From assembly GCF_001043955.1 (NCBI RefSeq), contig NZ_LABZ01000006.1, positions 1 to 64,000 of the forward strand: a stretch of DNA of 64,000 nucleotides, read 5' to 3'. Of this stretch, positions 54,797 through 64,000 are shown one piece after another. Within the stretch, counting starts at the first letter, position 1. Every line of letters starts with the position of its first letter. The notes below the pieces were generated by a model. The model saw only the letters and a list, made by a program, of their open reading frames with translations. It was not told the DNA's origin and did not search any database. The stretch comes from Methylobacterium tarhaniae (GTDB lineage: Bacteria > Pseudomonadota > Alphaproteobacteria > Rhizobiales > Beijerinckiaceae). A program made the position numbers and the translations under genes.

Positions 54797-55921
54797 ATGC
54801 CGATCCAACGCCGGGCCGCCATCACCCTGGCGGTCGTCGCCCTCGTGGTGTTCCTGCTCTACCAGCTGCGCGACGTGCTCCTGCCCTTCGTGGCCGGCGC
54901 GGCGCTCGCCTATGCCCTCGATCCGGTCGCCGACCGGCTGGAGCGGTTCGGGCTCGGGCGGCTCACCGCGACGCTGATCATCCTGGCGACGTTCCTGCTC
55001 GGGCTGATCCTGGCCCTGATCCTGGTGGTGCCGCTCGCGGCGAACCAGATCGCGGCCCTGGTCGCCTCGCTGCCGGCGATGATCGCCAAGCTCCAGGCGA
55101 TCATCGCCGAGCGGGCCGGCCCCCTGATCGAGCGGGCCGGCGGCCACGGCGCGCTCCAGGAGCTGCAATCCTCGGTCGGCAACCTGATGGGCCAGGCGGT
55201 GGCCTGGATCCTCGGCTTCCTGCGCTCGCTGTGGTCCGGCAGCCAGGCGATCGTCGGCATCGTCTCGCTCCTGGTGGTGACGCCCGTGGTGGCGTTCTAC
55301 CTCCTCGTCGACTGGGACCGGATGATCGCGACCCTCGACCGCTGGGTGCCGCCGCGCCACCGCGACACCGCCAGGATGCTCGCCCGCGACATCGACGGGG
55401 CGATCACCGCCTTCATCCGCGGACAGAGCCTGGTCTGCCTGATCCTCGGCACCTTCTACGCCGTCGGCCTGTGGTGCGTCGGGCTGAATTTCGGCGTGCT
55501 GATCGGCCTGATGGCGGGGTTCCTCACCTTCATCCCGTATGTCGGCTCGCTCACCGGCTTCCTGCTCTCCACCGGCGTGGCGCTCGTGCAGTTCTGGCCC
55601 GACTGGGTCTCGGTGGTGCTGACAGTCGGAGTCTTCCTGGTCGGGCAGTTCCTCGAGGGCAACGTGCTCCAGCCCAAGCTCGTCGGCGATGCGGTGCGGC
55701 TGCACCCGGTCTGGCTGATGTTCGCGCTTCTCGCCTTCGGCTCGCTGTTCGGCTTCCTCGGCCTGCTGCTGGCGGTGCCGGTGGCGGCGGCCCTCGGGGT
55801 CATCGCCCGCTTCGCGGTGAAGAGCTACCTCGCGAGCCGCCTCTACCACGACGGCACGCCGATCCTCACCGCCGACGCGACGGTGGCCAAGTCCGCCCCG
55901 CCCGCCATATCGAAACCCTGA
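54797..55921 (+). CDS. AI-2E family transporter
   Basis: A 374-residue inner-membrane protein with about eight transmembrane segments. The family pattern is seen in LYQLRDVLLPFVAGAALAYALDP, PVVAFYLLVDWDRM and the C-terminal GNVLQPKLVGDAVRLHP and VPVAAALG blocks. Despite the name (from TqsA), most members have unknown substrates. The start at 54797 is preferred to 54719. It is followed by hdaA after 23 bases and may be co-transcribed with it, as in many Rhizobiales. Confidence 0.88.
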   Translation: MPIQRRAAITLAVVALVVFLLYQLRDVLLPFVAGAALAYALDPVADRLERFGLGRLTATLIILATFLLGLILALILVVPLAANQIAALVASLPAMIAKLQAIIAERAGPLIERAGGHGALQELQSSVGNLMGQAVAWILGFLRSLWSGSQAIVGIVSLLVVTPVVAFYLLVDWDRMIATLDRWVPPRHRDTARMLARDIDGAITAFIRGQSLVCLILGTFYAVGLWCVGLNFGVLIGLMAGFLTFIPYVGSLTGFLLSTGVALVQFWPDWVSVVLTVGVFLVGQFLEGNVLQPKLVGDAVRLHPVWLMFALLAFGSLFGFLGLLLAVPVAAALGVIARFAVKSYLASRLYHDGTPILTADATVAKSAPPAISKP

Positions 55922-55944
55922 ACCCGCAAGATCCTGAAGCCCGC

Positions 55945-56670
55945 ATGCCCGACCAACCGCGCCAGCTCGCCCTCGATCTGCCCGTCGCGCCCCGCTTCGG
56001 CTCCGAGGACTTCCTGGTCAGCCCGTCCAACGAGGCGGCCTACGCCCGGATCGAGGCCTGGCCCGACTGGCCGGACCGCGTCCTGGTGCTCACCGGCCCG
56101 CCGGGCAGCGGCAAGAGCCACCTCGCGGCGATCTTCGCCGAGCGGTCGGGCGCCCTGACGGTGCCGGTCGCCGCCGTGACGGCGGAGGCGGTGCCGGAGC
56201 TGAGCCTCGCCGACGCCCTGGTGATCGAGGATGCCGACCGCGAGGCGGGCCGCGACGAGGCCGCCCTGTTCCATCTCCTCAACCTCGCCCGCGAGCGGGG
56301 CCTGAGCGTGGTGGTGACCGCCTCCGGGCCGGTCGAGGCCTGGGGCCTGTCCACCCCCGACCTGCGCTCGCGCCTGCGCCTGGCTCCCGGGATCGGCATC
56401 GCCCCGCCGGACGAGGCCCTGCTCAAGGTCGTGCTGGTGAAGCTCTTCATCGACCGCCAGCTCGTCGTCGATACCAGCGTGGTCGATGCCCTGGCGCTCC
56501 GGATCGACCGGTCCCTGGCCCGGGCGCGGGACGTGGTGGCGGCCCTCGACCGGGAGGGCTTGAGCCGGCGCCGGCGCATCACCCGGCCCCTGGCGCTCGC
56601 CACCCTGGCGGCCCTGGACGGGGACGGGGAGGGGATGCGGGACGACGAGGAGCCGGACGACGAGGCCTGA
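55945..56670 (+). CDS. hdaA: DnaA-related regulator HdaA
   Basis: A 241-residue DnaA-like AAA+ protein. QLALDLPV at the N-terminus is a clamp-binding-type motif (residues 7-14), followed by Walker A GPPGSGKSH (near residue 50), a Walker B-type ALVIEDAD and the LSTPDLRSRLRLAP sensor 2-like region. In Caulobacter, HdaA binds the beta clamp and stimulates ATP hydrolysis by DnaA to stop re-initiation. The C-terminus is acidic. Its place beside ppk and ppx matches the order seen in Alphaproteobacteria. Confidence 0.86.
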   Translation: MPDQPRQLALDLPVAPRFGSEDFLVSPSNEAAYARIEAWPDWPDRVLVLTGPPGSGKSHLAAIFAERSGALTVPVAAVTAEAVPELSLADALVIEDADREAGRDEAALFHLLNLARERGLSVVVTASGPVEAWGLSTPDLRSRLRLAPGIGIAPPDEALLKVVLVKLFIDRQLVVDTSVVDALALRIDRSLARARDVVAALDREGLSRRRRITRPLALATLAALDGDGEGMRDDEEPDDEA

Positions 56671-56798
56671 CCCGTCCGTCGGACACGTTGCGGGCGCCAG
56701 GCGGGGGTCTTCCCGCGCCGTTCACGCAAATGTCAAACTGTCCTGTCACCGGGGAAGGCTGAAAGCCGCGCCCCGGCCCTATCCAAGGAGAAGCCATC

Positions 56799-59144
56799 GT
56801 GTCGGACACCGCTGCCGGAGCCAGTGCTATCCCGGTTCTCGACGAGACCGAGGCGACGCCTGAGAAGGTGGAGGGCGACCGGCGCGACGAGGCGGAGATC
56901 CTGGCCGAGACCAAGCTCGAATCCAAGGCCGAGACCGGCCGCGCCGAGGATGCGGAGGCCACGCAGGCGGCGGCCCGCCAGGCGAAGGCCGATGCCGTGG
57001 CCGCCGGCCGGGCCCTGCGCCACGAGCCGGGCCGCTACGTGAACCGCGAGCTGTCCTGGCTGCAGTTCAACCGCCGGGTGCTGGAAGAGGCCTCGAATAC
57101 CGGCCATCCCCTGCTCGAGCAGCTGCGCTTCCTCTCGATCTCGGCCAACAACCTCGACGAGTTCTTCATGGTGCGGGTCGCCGGCCTGCACGACCAGGTC
57201 CGCGCCGGGCTCACCGCGCCGTCCGCCGACGGCCTCTCCCCGGCCGAGCAGCTCGCCCGCATCGACGCCGAGGTGTCGGGCCTCGCCCGCGACCAGCAGC
57301 GGCGCTGGCGCGAGCTGCGCGAGGAGCTGCACCGGAACGGCATCGACCTCGTCGAGGCGATGGACCTCGCGGCCGAGGAGGCGGCCTGGCTCGAGGATTA
57401 CTTCCTCCAGCACATCTTCCCGGTGCTGACGCCGCTGGCCATCGACCCGGCCCATCCGTTCCCCTTCATCCCGAATCTCGGCTCGACCATCGCCCTGACC
57501 CTGGTGCGCCCCCGCGACGCCCGGGCGCTGCGGGCGCTGATCCGCCTGCCCTCGATCATCGACCGCTTCGTGCGCCTGCCGGATCCCGGCAACAGCGGCA
57601 CCGCCCGGTTCATCGCCATCGAGCAGGTGATCGTGCTGTTCACCAGCCGCCTCTTCCCGGGCTACCTGGTCAAGGGCCAGGGCGGCTTCCGGGTGGTGCG
57701 CGATTCCGATCTCGAGATCGAGGAGGAGGCCGAGGACCTGGTGCGCCACTTCGAGACGGCGCTGAAGCAGCGCCGCCGCGGCGTGGTGATCCGCCTGGAG
57801 GTCGACGCCACCATGCCGGAGGACCTGCGCACCTTCGTGGCCGACGAGCTGGAAATCGGCGGCGACGCGGTGTTCGTGGTCGAGGGGATGCTCGCCCTCA
57901 ACGAATTGTCGCAGATCGTCGGGATCGACCGGCCGGACCTGAAGTTCAAGCCCTACAACCCGCGCTTCCCCGAGCGCATCCGCGAGAGCGGCGGCGACTG
58001 CTTCGCGGCGATCCGCCAGAAGGACTTCATCGTCCACCACCCCTACGAATCGTTCGACTCGGTGGTGCAGTTCCTGTCGCAGGCCGCCCGCGACCCGAAC
58101 GTGGTGGCGATCAAGCAGACGCTCTACCGCACCTCCTCCAATTCCCCCATCGTCGCGGCGCTGGCGGAGGCTGCGGAAGCCGGCAAGTCGGTCACGGCCT
58201 TGGTCGAGCTCAAGGCCCGCTTCGACGAGGAGGCGAATATCCGCTGGGCCCGCAACCTCGAGAAGGCCGGCGCCCAGGTGGTGTTCGGCTTCATCGAGCT
58301 GAAGACCCACGCCAAGCTCTCGATGGTGGTGCGCCGCGAGGGCGACCGCTTGGTGAGCTACTGCCACGTCGGCACCGGCAACTACCACCCGATCACCGCC
58401 CGGATCTACACCGACCTGTCGTTCTTCACCGCCGACCCGGTGATCGGCCGCGACGTCTCGCGGATCTTCAACTTCATCACCGGTTACGCCGAGCCGGCGG
58501 AGCTGGAGCGGATGGCGGTCTCGCCCCTGACCATGAAGGCGCGGCTCCTCGAGCACATCGCCGAGGAGATCGCCCATGCCAAGGCCGGCCGGCCGGCGGC
58601 GATCTGGATCAAGTGCAACTCCCTCGTCGACACCCAGATCATCGACGCGCTCTACGACGCCAGCGAGGCCGGCGTGCCGATCGACTGCGTGGTGCGCGGC
58701 ATCTGCTGCCTCCGGCCCGGGGTGCCGGGCCTGTCGGAGAACATCCGGGTCAAGTCGATCGTCGGGCGGTTCCTGGAGCACGGCCGGGTCTACGCCTTCG
58801 GCAACGGCGTCGGGCTGCCCCACCCCAAGGCCCGGGTCTACATCTCGTCAGCGGACCTGATGAGCCGCAACCTCGACCGCAGGGTGGAGGCGATGCTGCC
58901 GATCCTCAACCCGACGGTGCACCAGCAGGTGCTCGACCAGATCATGATGGCGAATCTCCTCGACAACCAGCAGAGCTGGCGTGTACTGGCGTCGGGCGCG
59001 AGCGAGCGGATCGAGCCCGCCGAGGGCGAGGAACCCTTCAACGCGCACAAGTATTTCATGACCAACCCGAGCCTGTCGGGCCGCGGGAAGGCATCGAAGA
59101 AATCGAGTCCCCGCGCGCTCAGCCGGCGCGCCCAGCGCGCTTGA
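56799..59144 (+). CDS. ppk: polyphosphate kinase 1
   Basis: A 781-residue cytosolic or membrane-attached PPK1 that makes polyphosphate from ATP and reverses the reaction. The N-terminal domain begins [17 protein letters not shown]. The catalytic centre has a likely phospho-His504 ([11 protein letters not shown]) and the GTGNYHP motif; the last domain has [12 protein letters not shown] and [16 protein letters not shown] low-complexity acidic extension of about 70 residues precedes the domain. It is 54 bases upstream of ppx. Confidence 0.96.
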   Translation: MSDTAAGASAIPVLDETEATPEKVEGDRRDEAEILAETKLESKAETGRAEDAEATQAAARQAKADAVAAGRALRHEPGRYVNRELSWLQFNRRVLEEASNTGHPLLEQLRFLSISANNLDEFFMVRVAGLHDQVRAGLTAPSADGLSPAEQLARIDAEVSGLARDQQRRWRELREELHRNGIDLVEAMDLAAEEAAWLEDYFLQHIFPVLTPLAIDPAHPFPFIPNLGSTIALTLVRPRDARALRALIRLPSIIDRFVRLPDPGNSGTARFIAIEQVIVLFTSRLFPGYLVKGQGGFRVVRDSDLEIEEEAEDLVRHFETALKQRRRGVVIRLEVDATMPEDLRTFVADELEIGGDAVFVVEGMLALNELSQIVGIDRPDLKFKPYNPRFPERIRESGGDCFAAIRQKDFIVHHPYESFDSVVQFLSQAARDPNVVAIKQTLYRTSSNSPIVAALAEAAEAGKSVTALVELKARFDEEANIRWARNLEKAGAQVVFGFIELKTHAKLSMVVRREGDRLVSYCHVGTGNYHPITARIYTDLSFFTADPVIGRDVSRIFNFITGYAEPAELERMAVSPLTMKARLLEHIAEEIAHAKAGRPAAIWIKCNSLVDTQIIDALYDASEAGVPIDCVVRGICCLRPGVPGLSENIRVKSIVGRFLEHGRVYAFGNGVGLPHPKARVYISSADLMSRNLDRRVEAMLPILNPTVHQQVLDQIMMANLLDNQQSWRVLASGASERIEPAEGEEPFNAHKYFMTNPSLSGRGKASKKSSPRALSRRAQRA

Positions 59145-59198
59145 CGCAGGCCCCAGGCCCGTCCCCAGGGTTCCTGCCCGTCAGGCGGCTCCCCCGTC

Positions 59199-60746
59199 AT
59201 GAGGACCTGGATGGGCCTGGATCGTACCGCCCTGAACGAAGCCGCGCTCGCCCGGATCGAGCCCGGCGCCCCTGTCGCCATCATCGATATCGGCTCGAAC
59301 TCCGTCCGGCTGGTCGCCTATTCGGGCATCAGCCGGGCACCGACCCCGCTCTACAACGAAAAGGTCCTGTGCGGCCTCGGCCGCAACGTGCTGACCACCG
59401 GCCGCCTCAACGAGGAGGCGGTGCGCCGCGCCCTCCAGGCGCTGGCCCGGTTCCGGGTCCTGTGCGAGACCATGCATGTCGGGCAGGTCTTCGTGCTGGC
59501 CACTGCCGCCGCCCGCGACGCCGAGAACGGCCCGGCCTTCCTGGAGGCCGCGCAGGCCGCCTGCGGCCACCCGATCGAGCTTCTCTCCGGCCGGCGCGAG
59601 GCGGAGCTGTCGGCCTACGGCGTCATCTCGGGCTTCCACGCGCCGGACGGCCTGGTGGGCGATCTCGGCGGCGGCAGCCTCGAACTCGTCGATCTGCGCG
59701 GCTCGGCGGTCGGCAGCGGCGTGACCATGCCGCTCGGCGGCCTCGCCCTCCAGGATCTCAGCGGCGGCTCGCTCAAGAAAGCCCGCAAGATCGCGGCCGA
59801 AGCGCTCAAGAAGGCGGGGCCGCAACTCGACACGCTCAAGGGCCGCACCTTCTACGCCGTCGGCGGCACCTGGCGGGCGCTCGCCCGCCTGCACCAGGCG
59901 GCGCGGGACTACCGCCTGCACGTGATGCACGGCTACAGCATCGAGCCGAACGACGAGCTCTCCTTCCTCCAGGTGGTCGAGCAATCCGACGCCGCGACGC
60001 TCGCCGCCGTCGAGAGCGTGTCGGAAGCGCGCCGCCCGCTCCTGGCTTACGGGGCGGTGGTGCTGGAGGAGCTGATCCGCTCGGGGCGCCCGCGGGAGAT
60101 CGCGATCTCGGCCACCGGCGTGCGCGAGGGCCTGCTCTACGAGAAGCTCGACGACGCCGCCCGCGCCCGCGACCCGCTGCTGCTGGCCGCCGCCGAGCTC
60201 AACCGCCTGCGCTGCCGCAGCCCCGGCCACGGCCCCGAATTGCAGGCCTGGACCGACGCCTTCATGGCGAGCCTGTCGACGCCGGAGACCGCCGACGAGC
60301 GGCGCCTGCGCCACGCCGCCTGCCTGCTCGCCGATGTCGGCTGGCGCACCCATCCGGATTACCGCGGCGAGCAAAGCCTCAACGTCATCGCCCACGCCTC
60401 CTTCGTCGGCATCGACCATCCGGGCCGGGCCTACCTGGCGGTGGCGGTGTTCTTCCGCCACGAGGGCGTCGCCCCCGAGAAGGCGAGCCCGCTCCTGCGC
60501 CAGCTCGCCGGTCCGCGCCTGTTCGAGCAGGCGCGCCTGCTCGGCGCGGTCCTGCGCGTCGCCTTCCCGGTCTCGGTGGCGATGGCGGGCATCCTGCCCC
60601 GCACGCCGCTGGCGATGCGCGACGGCGCCATCGTCCTCACGCTGCCGCCGGATCTGCGCGACCTCGCCAGCGACCGCCTGTCGAACCGCCTGCGGGGGCT
60701 CGGACGGCTGCTGGGGGTCGAGGCGCGGATCGAGATCGGGGAGTAA
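59199..60746 (+). CDS. ppx: exopolyphosphatase/GppA family protein
   Basis: A 515-residue Ppx/GppA enzyme of the ASKHA fold. The first phosphate loop is DIGSNSVRLV (near residues 30-39) and the second is VGDLGGGSLEL; the catalytic Glu region is AAARDAENG. The C-terminal HD-like domain is seen around residues 340-440 (HAACLLADVGWRTHP). It degrades polyphosphate or pppGpp. Being collinear with ppk, it should balance the polyphosphate pool. Confidence 0.94.
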   Translation: MRTWMGLDRTALNEAALARIEPGAPVAIIDIGSNSVRLVAYSGISRAPTPLYNEKVLCGLGRNVLTTGRLNEEAVRRALQALARFRVLCETMHVGQVFVLATAAARDAENGPAFLEAAQAACGHPIELLSGRREAELSAYGVISGFHAPDGLVGDLGGGSLELVDLRGSAVGSGVTMPLGGLALQDLSGGSLKKARKIAAEALKKAGPQLDTLKGRTFYAVGGTWRALARLHQAARDYRLHVMHGYSIEPNDELSFLQVVEQSDAATLAAVESVSEARRPLLAYGAVVLEELIRSGRPREIAISATGVREGLLYEKLDDAARARDPLLLAAAELNRLRCRSPGHGPELQAWTDAFMASLSTPETADERRLRHAACLLADVGWRTHPDYRGEQSLNVIAHASFVGIDHPGRAYLAVAVFFRHEGVAPEKASPLLRQLAGPRLFEQARLLGAVLRVAFPVSVAMAGILPRTPLAMRDGAIVLTLPPDLRDLASDRLSNRLRGLGRLLGVEARIEIGE

Positions 60747-60753
60747 TGCCAAC

Positions 60754-60774
60754 GGTCGTTGAAAACGACCTTTG
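60754..60774 (+). terminator. hairpin after ppx
   Basis: GGTCGTT (60754-60760) pairs with AACGACC (60764-60770) over a GAA loop, with TTTGG after. It lies 8 bases after the ppx stop. Confidence 0.6.
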
Positions 60775-60782
60775 GTTCCGTT

Positions 60783-60826
60783 CTCGAATTTTCGTCAAGC
60801 CTCTGGCTTAACTTCGAAAATTCGAG
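60783..60826. repeat. nested palindrome
   Basis: CTCGAATTTTCG (60783-60794) and CGAAAATTCGAG (60815-60826) are perfect 12-bp inverted arms around AAGCC/GGCTT, which forms an inner hairpin. It may be a second terminator or a palindromic intergenic repeat. Confidence 0.6.
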
Positions 60827-61342
60827 ATGGCCCACCGGGCTGATGCGTCAGCATCCTAGGCCGTTGATAATAGGGCGAGCGGCGCCGGTTGTCTGCGGGT
60901 GCCGGCGCTTCGCATCCGAACTCGGCCGCCGTGATCGCTTCCACGACGCGTGATCAGGAACCATGACGGCCTCGCCGGGACCGCGTGCCCGGGGCGTCAC
61001 CCGGAGACGGCCGACGGATGGTGCGACGAGGCGCGACACGACCGCGCGGGCGCCTCGCTTCGAGGCCCTTGCAGAGCCGAGACGCGGTGTGCGGCGGGGC
61101 CGGCGGTCGAATGTGTGCCGGGAGCGTGTGTGTTCAACAATTGACACGTGCTCGCTCGACCGCCTTGATTTTCGACCAAAGGATAAGCGGAACTCAGCGG
61201 CACTTCCTGAGTTGTGGCGCGAACCGCGCAAGTCACCGTTAAGTTTTTCCTCTTAACGTATTCTCAACTTGCCTTCCGTTCGGGATGAGGCGATTGTCGG
61301 ACTCAGTTCAGCGTTCGTGCACTCGCAGGTTGAGAGGTCGCA
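60827..61342. other. intergenic, nothing recognised
   Basis: About 515 bases without a supported gene; short frames on both strands lack ribosome sites. Promoter elements for the small gene at 61343 are expected in the AT-richer part after 61230. Confidence 0.45.
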
Positions 61343-61594
61343 ATGGCGTGGAATGTCTACGAGCGGCGCGTGATTCATCGGCGTCGACTTCTCGACGGGT
61401 CAGTTGAAGAAACCGAAAGCATCACGACGATCCCGGTGGCGGGCGTGGCCGGCGTCGCGGTGGTTGGTCTCGCCGTCGGCGTAGCCGCTGCGGCGACGCT
61501 TCCGGTGACGGGCACCGCAACCGCGATGGCCGGCGCCGTCGCGGCCGGCGCCAAGGCCGCCAGTGCGGCCCTGCCGGCTATCCTCGTCGCCTAA
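61343..61594 (+). CDS. small Ala/Gly-rich membrane-like protein
   Basis: An 83-residue protein. The first 30 residues are polar and basic (MAWNVYERRVIHRRRLLDG), the rest is Ala/Gly/Val-rich with one or two hydrophobic stretches (GVAGVAVVGLAVGVAAAA). It may be a membrane anchor or a bacteriocin-like small protein. AGGTCGCA precedes the ATG. Function not recognised. Confidence 0.55.
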   Translation: MAWNVYERRVIHRRRLLDGSVEETESITTIPVAGVAGVAVVGLAVGVAAAATLPVTGTATAMAGAVAAGAKAASAALPAILVA

Positions 61595-61685
61595 GCGTAG
61601 CCCCCTCCCGCACCGCGTGGTCCGCACAATGCCTGTCATGGGCATTGGGCGGGCCACGATGCTCTTTTACGGCAGCAACGCCGTC

Positions 61686-62999
61686 TTACTCGACCCGCCC
61701 CAGGATCACCTTCCGCTCCGCCACGGCCTCAGGGCCGACCCGATACGCTGCTACGACCTCGGCCGCCGCTCGCGCCGCCGCCGCCTCGCTGCGGGCATGC
61801 ACCACCGCGAGCGGCCGGTCCGGCCCGACCTCGGCGCCGACCGGCGCGAGGTCGGTGAGGCCGACGGCGTGATCGATGCTGTCCTCCGGGCGGGTGCGCC
61901 CGCCGCCGAGGCCGATCACCGTGACGCCGATGGCACGGGTGGCGATGGCGGCGACGCGGCCCGGCTGGGGCGCGTGGACCGGACGCACCACGGCGGCGCG
62001 GAGCAGGTGGCGCTCCGGATGGTCGATCAGGTCGGACGGGCCGCCGAGCGCCGCCACCATGCGGGAAAAGATCTCGGCGGCGCGCCCGGAGGCCAGGGCC
62101 TCCTCCAGGCGGGCGGTCGCGGCCGGGATGTCGGGGCTCAAGGACCCGAGGACCAGCATCTCGGCGCCGAGCGCCAGGGTGACGGCGTGGAAGCGCGGCT
62201 CGCGCCGGCGGCCGGCGAGGTAGTCGAGGGCGTAGGCCACCTCGGCGGCGTTGCCGGCGACGGAGGCCAGCGGCTGGTCCATGTCGGTGAGGAGGGCGCG
62301 GGTCGGCAGGCCGGCGCCGTTCGCCACCGTGACGAGGCTCTCGGCGAGGCCGTAGGCCTCCTCCGTGCGGGCCATGAAGGCGCCGGAGCCCGCCTTCACG
62401 TCCATGACCAGGCCCTGCAAACCGGCGGCGAGCTTCTTCGCCAGGATCGAGGCGGTGATCAGGTCGAGGGATTCGACCGTGCCGGTGACGTCGCGGATGG
62501 CGTAGAGCCGCCGGTCGGCCGGGGCGAGGTCCGGGGTCTGGCCGATCACCGCGCAGCCGACCTCGCGCGTGACGCGCCGGAACAGGTCCACGTCCGGCGT
62601 CGAGGTGTAGCCCGGGATGCTGTCGAGCTTGTCGAGGGTGCCGCCGGTATGGCCGAGGCCGCGCCCGGCGATCATCGGCACGTAGCCGCCGCAGGCCGCG
62701 ACCATCGGGGCGAGGGGCAAGCTCACCGTGTCGCCGACGCCGCCGGTGGAATGCTTGTCGACCACCGGGCCGGGCAGGTCCCAGGCGAGCACCGTGCCCG
62801 AGCGCATCATCGCCCGGGTCAGCGCTACCCGCTCCGGCAGCGACAGGCCGCGGAAGAACACCGCCATGGCGAAGGCCGCCGCCTGCCCCTCGGTGACCCG
62901 GCCCTCGGTCAGGCCGGCGATGAAGGCCTCGATCGCCTCCGGCGGCAATGCGTGGCCGTCGCGCTTGAGGCGGATCATTTCCTGCGGCAGCAGCGTCAT
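61686..62999 (-). CDS. deoA: thymidine phosphorylase
   Basis: A 437-residue enzyme that splits thymidine with phosphate into thymine and deoxyribose-1-phosphate. The family motif is GPVVDKHSTGGVGDTVSLPLAP (about residues 79-100), and ITASILAKKLAAGLQGLVMDVKAGSGAF follows. The start at 62999 is chosen over 63065, which lies inside the upstream gene. Length is normal. It is the last gene of the nucleoside-salvage operon. Confidence 0.95.
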   Translation of the reverse strand: MTLLPQEMIRLKRDGHALPPEAIEAFIAGLTEGRVTEGQAAAFAMAVFFRGLSLPERVALTRAMMRSGTVLAWDLPGPVVDKHSTGGVGDTVSLPLAPMVAACGGYVPMIAGRGLGHTGGTLDKLDSIPGYTSTPDVDLFRRVTREVGCAVIGQTPDLAPADRRLYAIRDVTGTVESLDLITASILAKKLAAGLQGLVMDVKAGSGAFMARTEEAYGLAESLVTVANGAGLPTRALLTDMDQPLASVAGNAAEVAYALDYLAGRRREPRFHAVTLALGAEMLVLGSLSPDIPAATARLEEALASGRAAEIFSRMVAALGGPSDLIDHPERHLLRAAVVRPVHAPQPGRVAAIATRAIGVTVIGLGGGRTRPEDSIDHAVGLTDLAPVGAEVGPDRPLAVVHARSEAAAARAAAEVVAAYRVGPEAVAERKVILGRVE

Positions 63000-63021
63000 G
63001 GAATCGTCCCGGGAAGAGGAA

Positions 63022-63846
63022 TCAGAGATCGCCGGAGAGCAGCGCGGTGACGAGGCGCCCGACATCCTCCGCCGCCTCCGCCGCCACCCGCTTGGTCTCG
63101 TCGTGGTGTGGGGCGCCCGCCGCGAAGCCCGCGGCGTAGTTCGTCACGAGCGAGAGCGCCGCGACCCGCAGGCCGAAGAAGCGGGCGAGGATCACCTCCG
63201 GGACCGTCGACATGCCGACGAGGTCGGCGCCGAGGATCCGGGCCATGCGGATCTCCGCCGGGGTCTCGAAGCTCGGGCCCGAGAACCAGGCATAGACCCC
63301 GTCGCGCAGCGGCACGCCGCCCGCCGCCGCGGCGGCTTTCAGCGCCGCCCGCAAGCCGGGATCGTAGGCATCGACCATCGGCACGAAGCGGGCATCGGAG
63401 GGCTCGCCGTAGAGCGGGTTCATCCCCGACAGGTTGACGTGGTCGGTGACGAGCGCGAGGCGGCCGGGGCCGGCCTCGGGCAGGAGCGAGCCCGCCGCGT
63501 TGGTGAGGAGGAGCGGCGGAGCTCCGAGCGCCGCCACCACGCCGACCGGCACCCGCATCGCGGCGGCATCGCCGTGCTCGTAGGCGTGGGCGCGGCCCTG
63601 GAACAGCAGCACCCTTCCTCCGCCGAGGCGCCCCGCCACCAGCCGCCCGGCATGGCCCGAGACGCCGGAGGCCGGGAAATGCGGGATCTCGCCGTAGGGC
63701 AGGGCGACCGGGTCCTCGACCCGGTCCGCGAGGGGCCCGAGCCCGGTGCCGGTGACGAGGGCGAGCGCGAAAGGCCCCGCGAATCCGCGCGCCCTGAGGA
63801 AAGCGGCGGCCTCGGCCACCCGGGGATCGTCGGGCAGCGCGCTCAC
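63022..63846 (-). CDS. punA: purine-nucleoside phosphorylase (PNP type)
   Basis: A 274-residue trimeric-type PNP. The phosphate and base motifs are seen: TGTGLGPLAD at residues 32-41, FQGRAHAYEHGD, TNAAGSLLP and GPSFETPAEIR. The GMSTVPEVILAR stretch carries ribose contacts. It phosphorolyses purine nucleosides. The GTG start at 63846 overlaps the cdd stop (GTGA), and deoA starts 22 bases after its stop. Confidence 0.93.
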   Translation of the reverse strand: MSALPDDPRVAEAAAFLRARGFAGPFALALVTGTGLGPLADRVEDPVALPYGEIPHFPASGVSGHAGRLVAGRLGGGRVLLFQGRAHAYEHGDAAAMRVPVGVVAALGAPPLLLTNAAGSLLPEAGPGRLALVTDHVNLSGMNPLYGEPSDARFVPMVDAYDPGLRAALKAAAAAGGVPLRDGVYAWFSGPSFETPAEIRMARILGADLVGMSTVPEVILARFFGLRVAALSLVTNYAAGFAAGAPHHDETKRVAAEAAEDVGRLVTALLSGDL

Positions 63847-64000
63847 GCGAGGTTGTCCGGCCCGAACGAGGCGGGAAGCAGCTCGTCCAGGGTGAAGGTT
63901 CGTCTCACGCCTCGCGGCCCGGCGACGTGGATGGGGGTGTCCGGCGCGGCGAATTCGCGGATGCGCTGGCGGCAGGCCCCGCAGGGGGTGACCAGGGCCT
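63843..64000 (-). CDS. cdd: cytidine deaminase, 5' part outside window
   Basis: The minus strand from the window edge encodes the C-terminal 51 residues of a cytidine deaminase. The zinc motif TPCGACRQRIREF is present, with the two Cys ligands, followed by RRTFTLDELLPASFGPDNL, the usual C-terminus. It deaminates cytidine and deoxycytidine to uridine forms. Its stop overlaps the GTG of punA, so it heads the salvage operon. Confidence 0.93.
   Translation of the reverse strand, partial: ALVTPCGACRQRIREFAAPDTPIHVAGPRGVRRTFTLDELLPASFGPDNLA

Overview
The window is about 64 kb of a GC-rich alphaproteobacterial chromosome. Gene content points to the Hyphomicrobiales, most like Methylobacterium and relatives: an HdaA-type DnaA regulator next to ppk and ppx, many PilZ and response-regulator proteins, dipeptide and NitT/TauT-type ABC transporters, and frequent GTG/TTG starts. 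This assignment is an inference from gene content and base composition; there is no rRNA to confirm it.

Layout. 1-11 kb: a sigma-54 response regulator (cut by the window start), an M3 oligoendopeptidase, a DMT exporter, an alpha/beta hydrolase, a MATE exporter, a GFA protein, a methyltransferase, a GST and a HerA-like ATPase. 11-19 kb: DoxX and PilZ proteins, a succinate-semialdehyde-type dehydrogenase, tRNA-Arg(ACG), and a polysaccharide deacetylase coupled to an L,D-transpeptidase. 19-26 kb: a complete dipeptide-type ABC transporter (SBP, two permeases, two ATPases) followed by an amidohydrolase. 26-28 kb: a decaying accessory stretch with a small methyltransferase and a frameshifted secreted-protein gene.

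28,237-40,241 is an integrated mobile element of about 12 kb. A 17-bp direct repeat of the 3' end of tRNA-Ser(GGA) flanks it. A tyrosine integrase lies just inside the left end. Triplets of a GGGGGACA motif at 12-nt spacing lie just inside both ends. The interior holds a serine recombinase with a palindromic site, a zinc-finger protein, a protein with family-A DNA polymerase-like motifs, a frameshifted phage-regulator remnant, several tiny genes, an IS remnant and an AT-rich pair encoding a secreted protein and a membrane protein. No capsid, portal, tail, terminase or conjugation gene was seen, so it looks like a satellite or a small integrative element rather than a full prophage.

40-51 kb: a response regulator, a NitT/TauT-type ABC operon divergent from a two-component system that is translationally coupled to an orphan periplasmic binding protein, small hypotheticals, VanZ, and purM-purN. 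51.8-54.5 kb: a small AT-rich island with an RTX gene broken by an amber codon and two tandem copies of an unknown protein. 54.8-61 kb: AI-2E family transporter, hdaA, ppk, ppx. 61.7 kb to the end: a cdd-punA-deoA nucleoside-salvage operon read leftwards, with cdd cut by the window edge.

A dispersed repeat of about 240 bp with TGAGAGCCTG ends occurs three times at 18-26 kb, each copy starting exactly in the stop codon of the gene before it.
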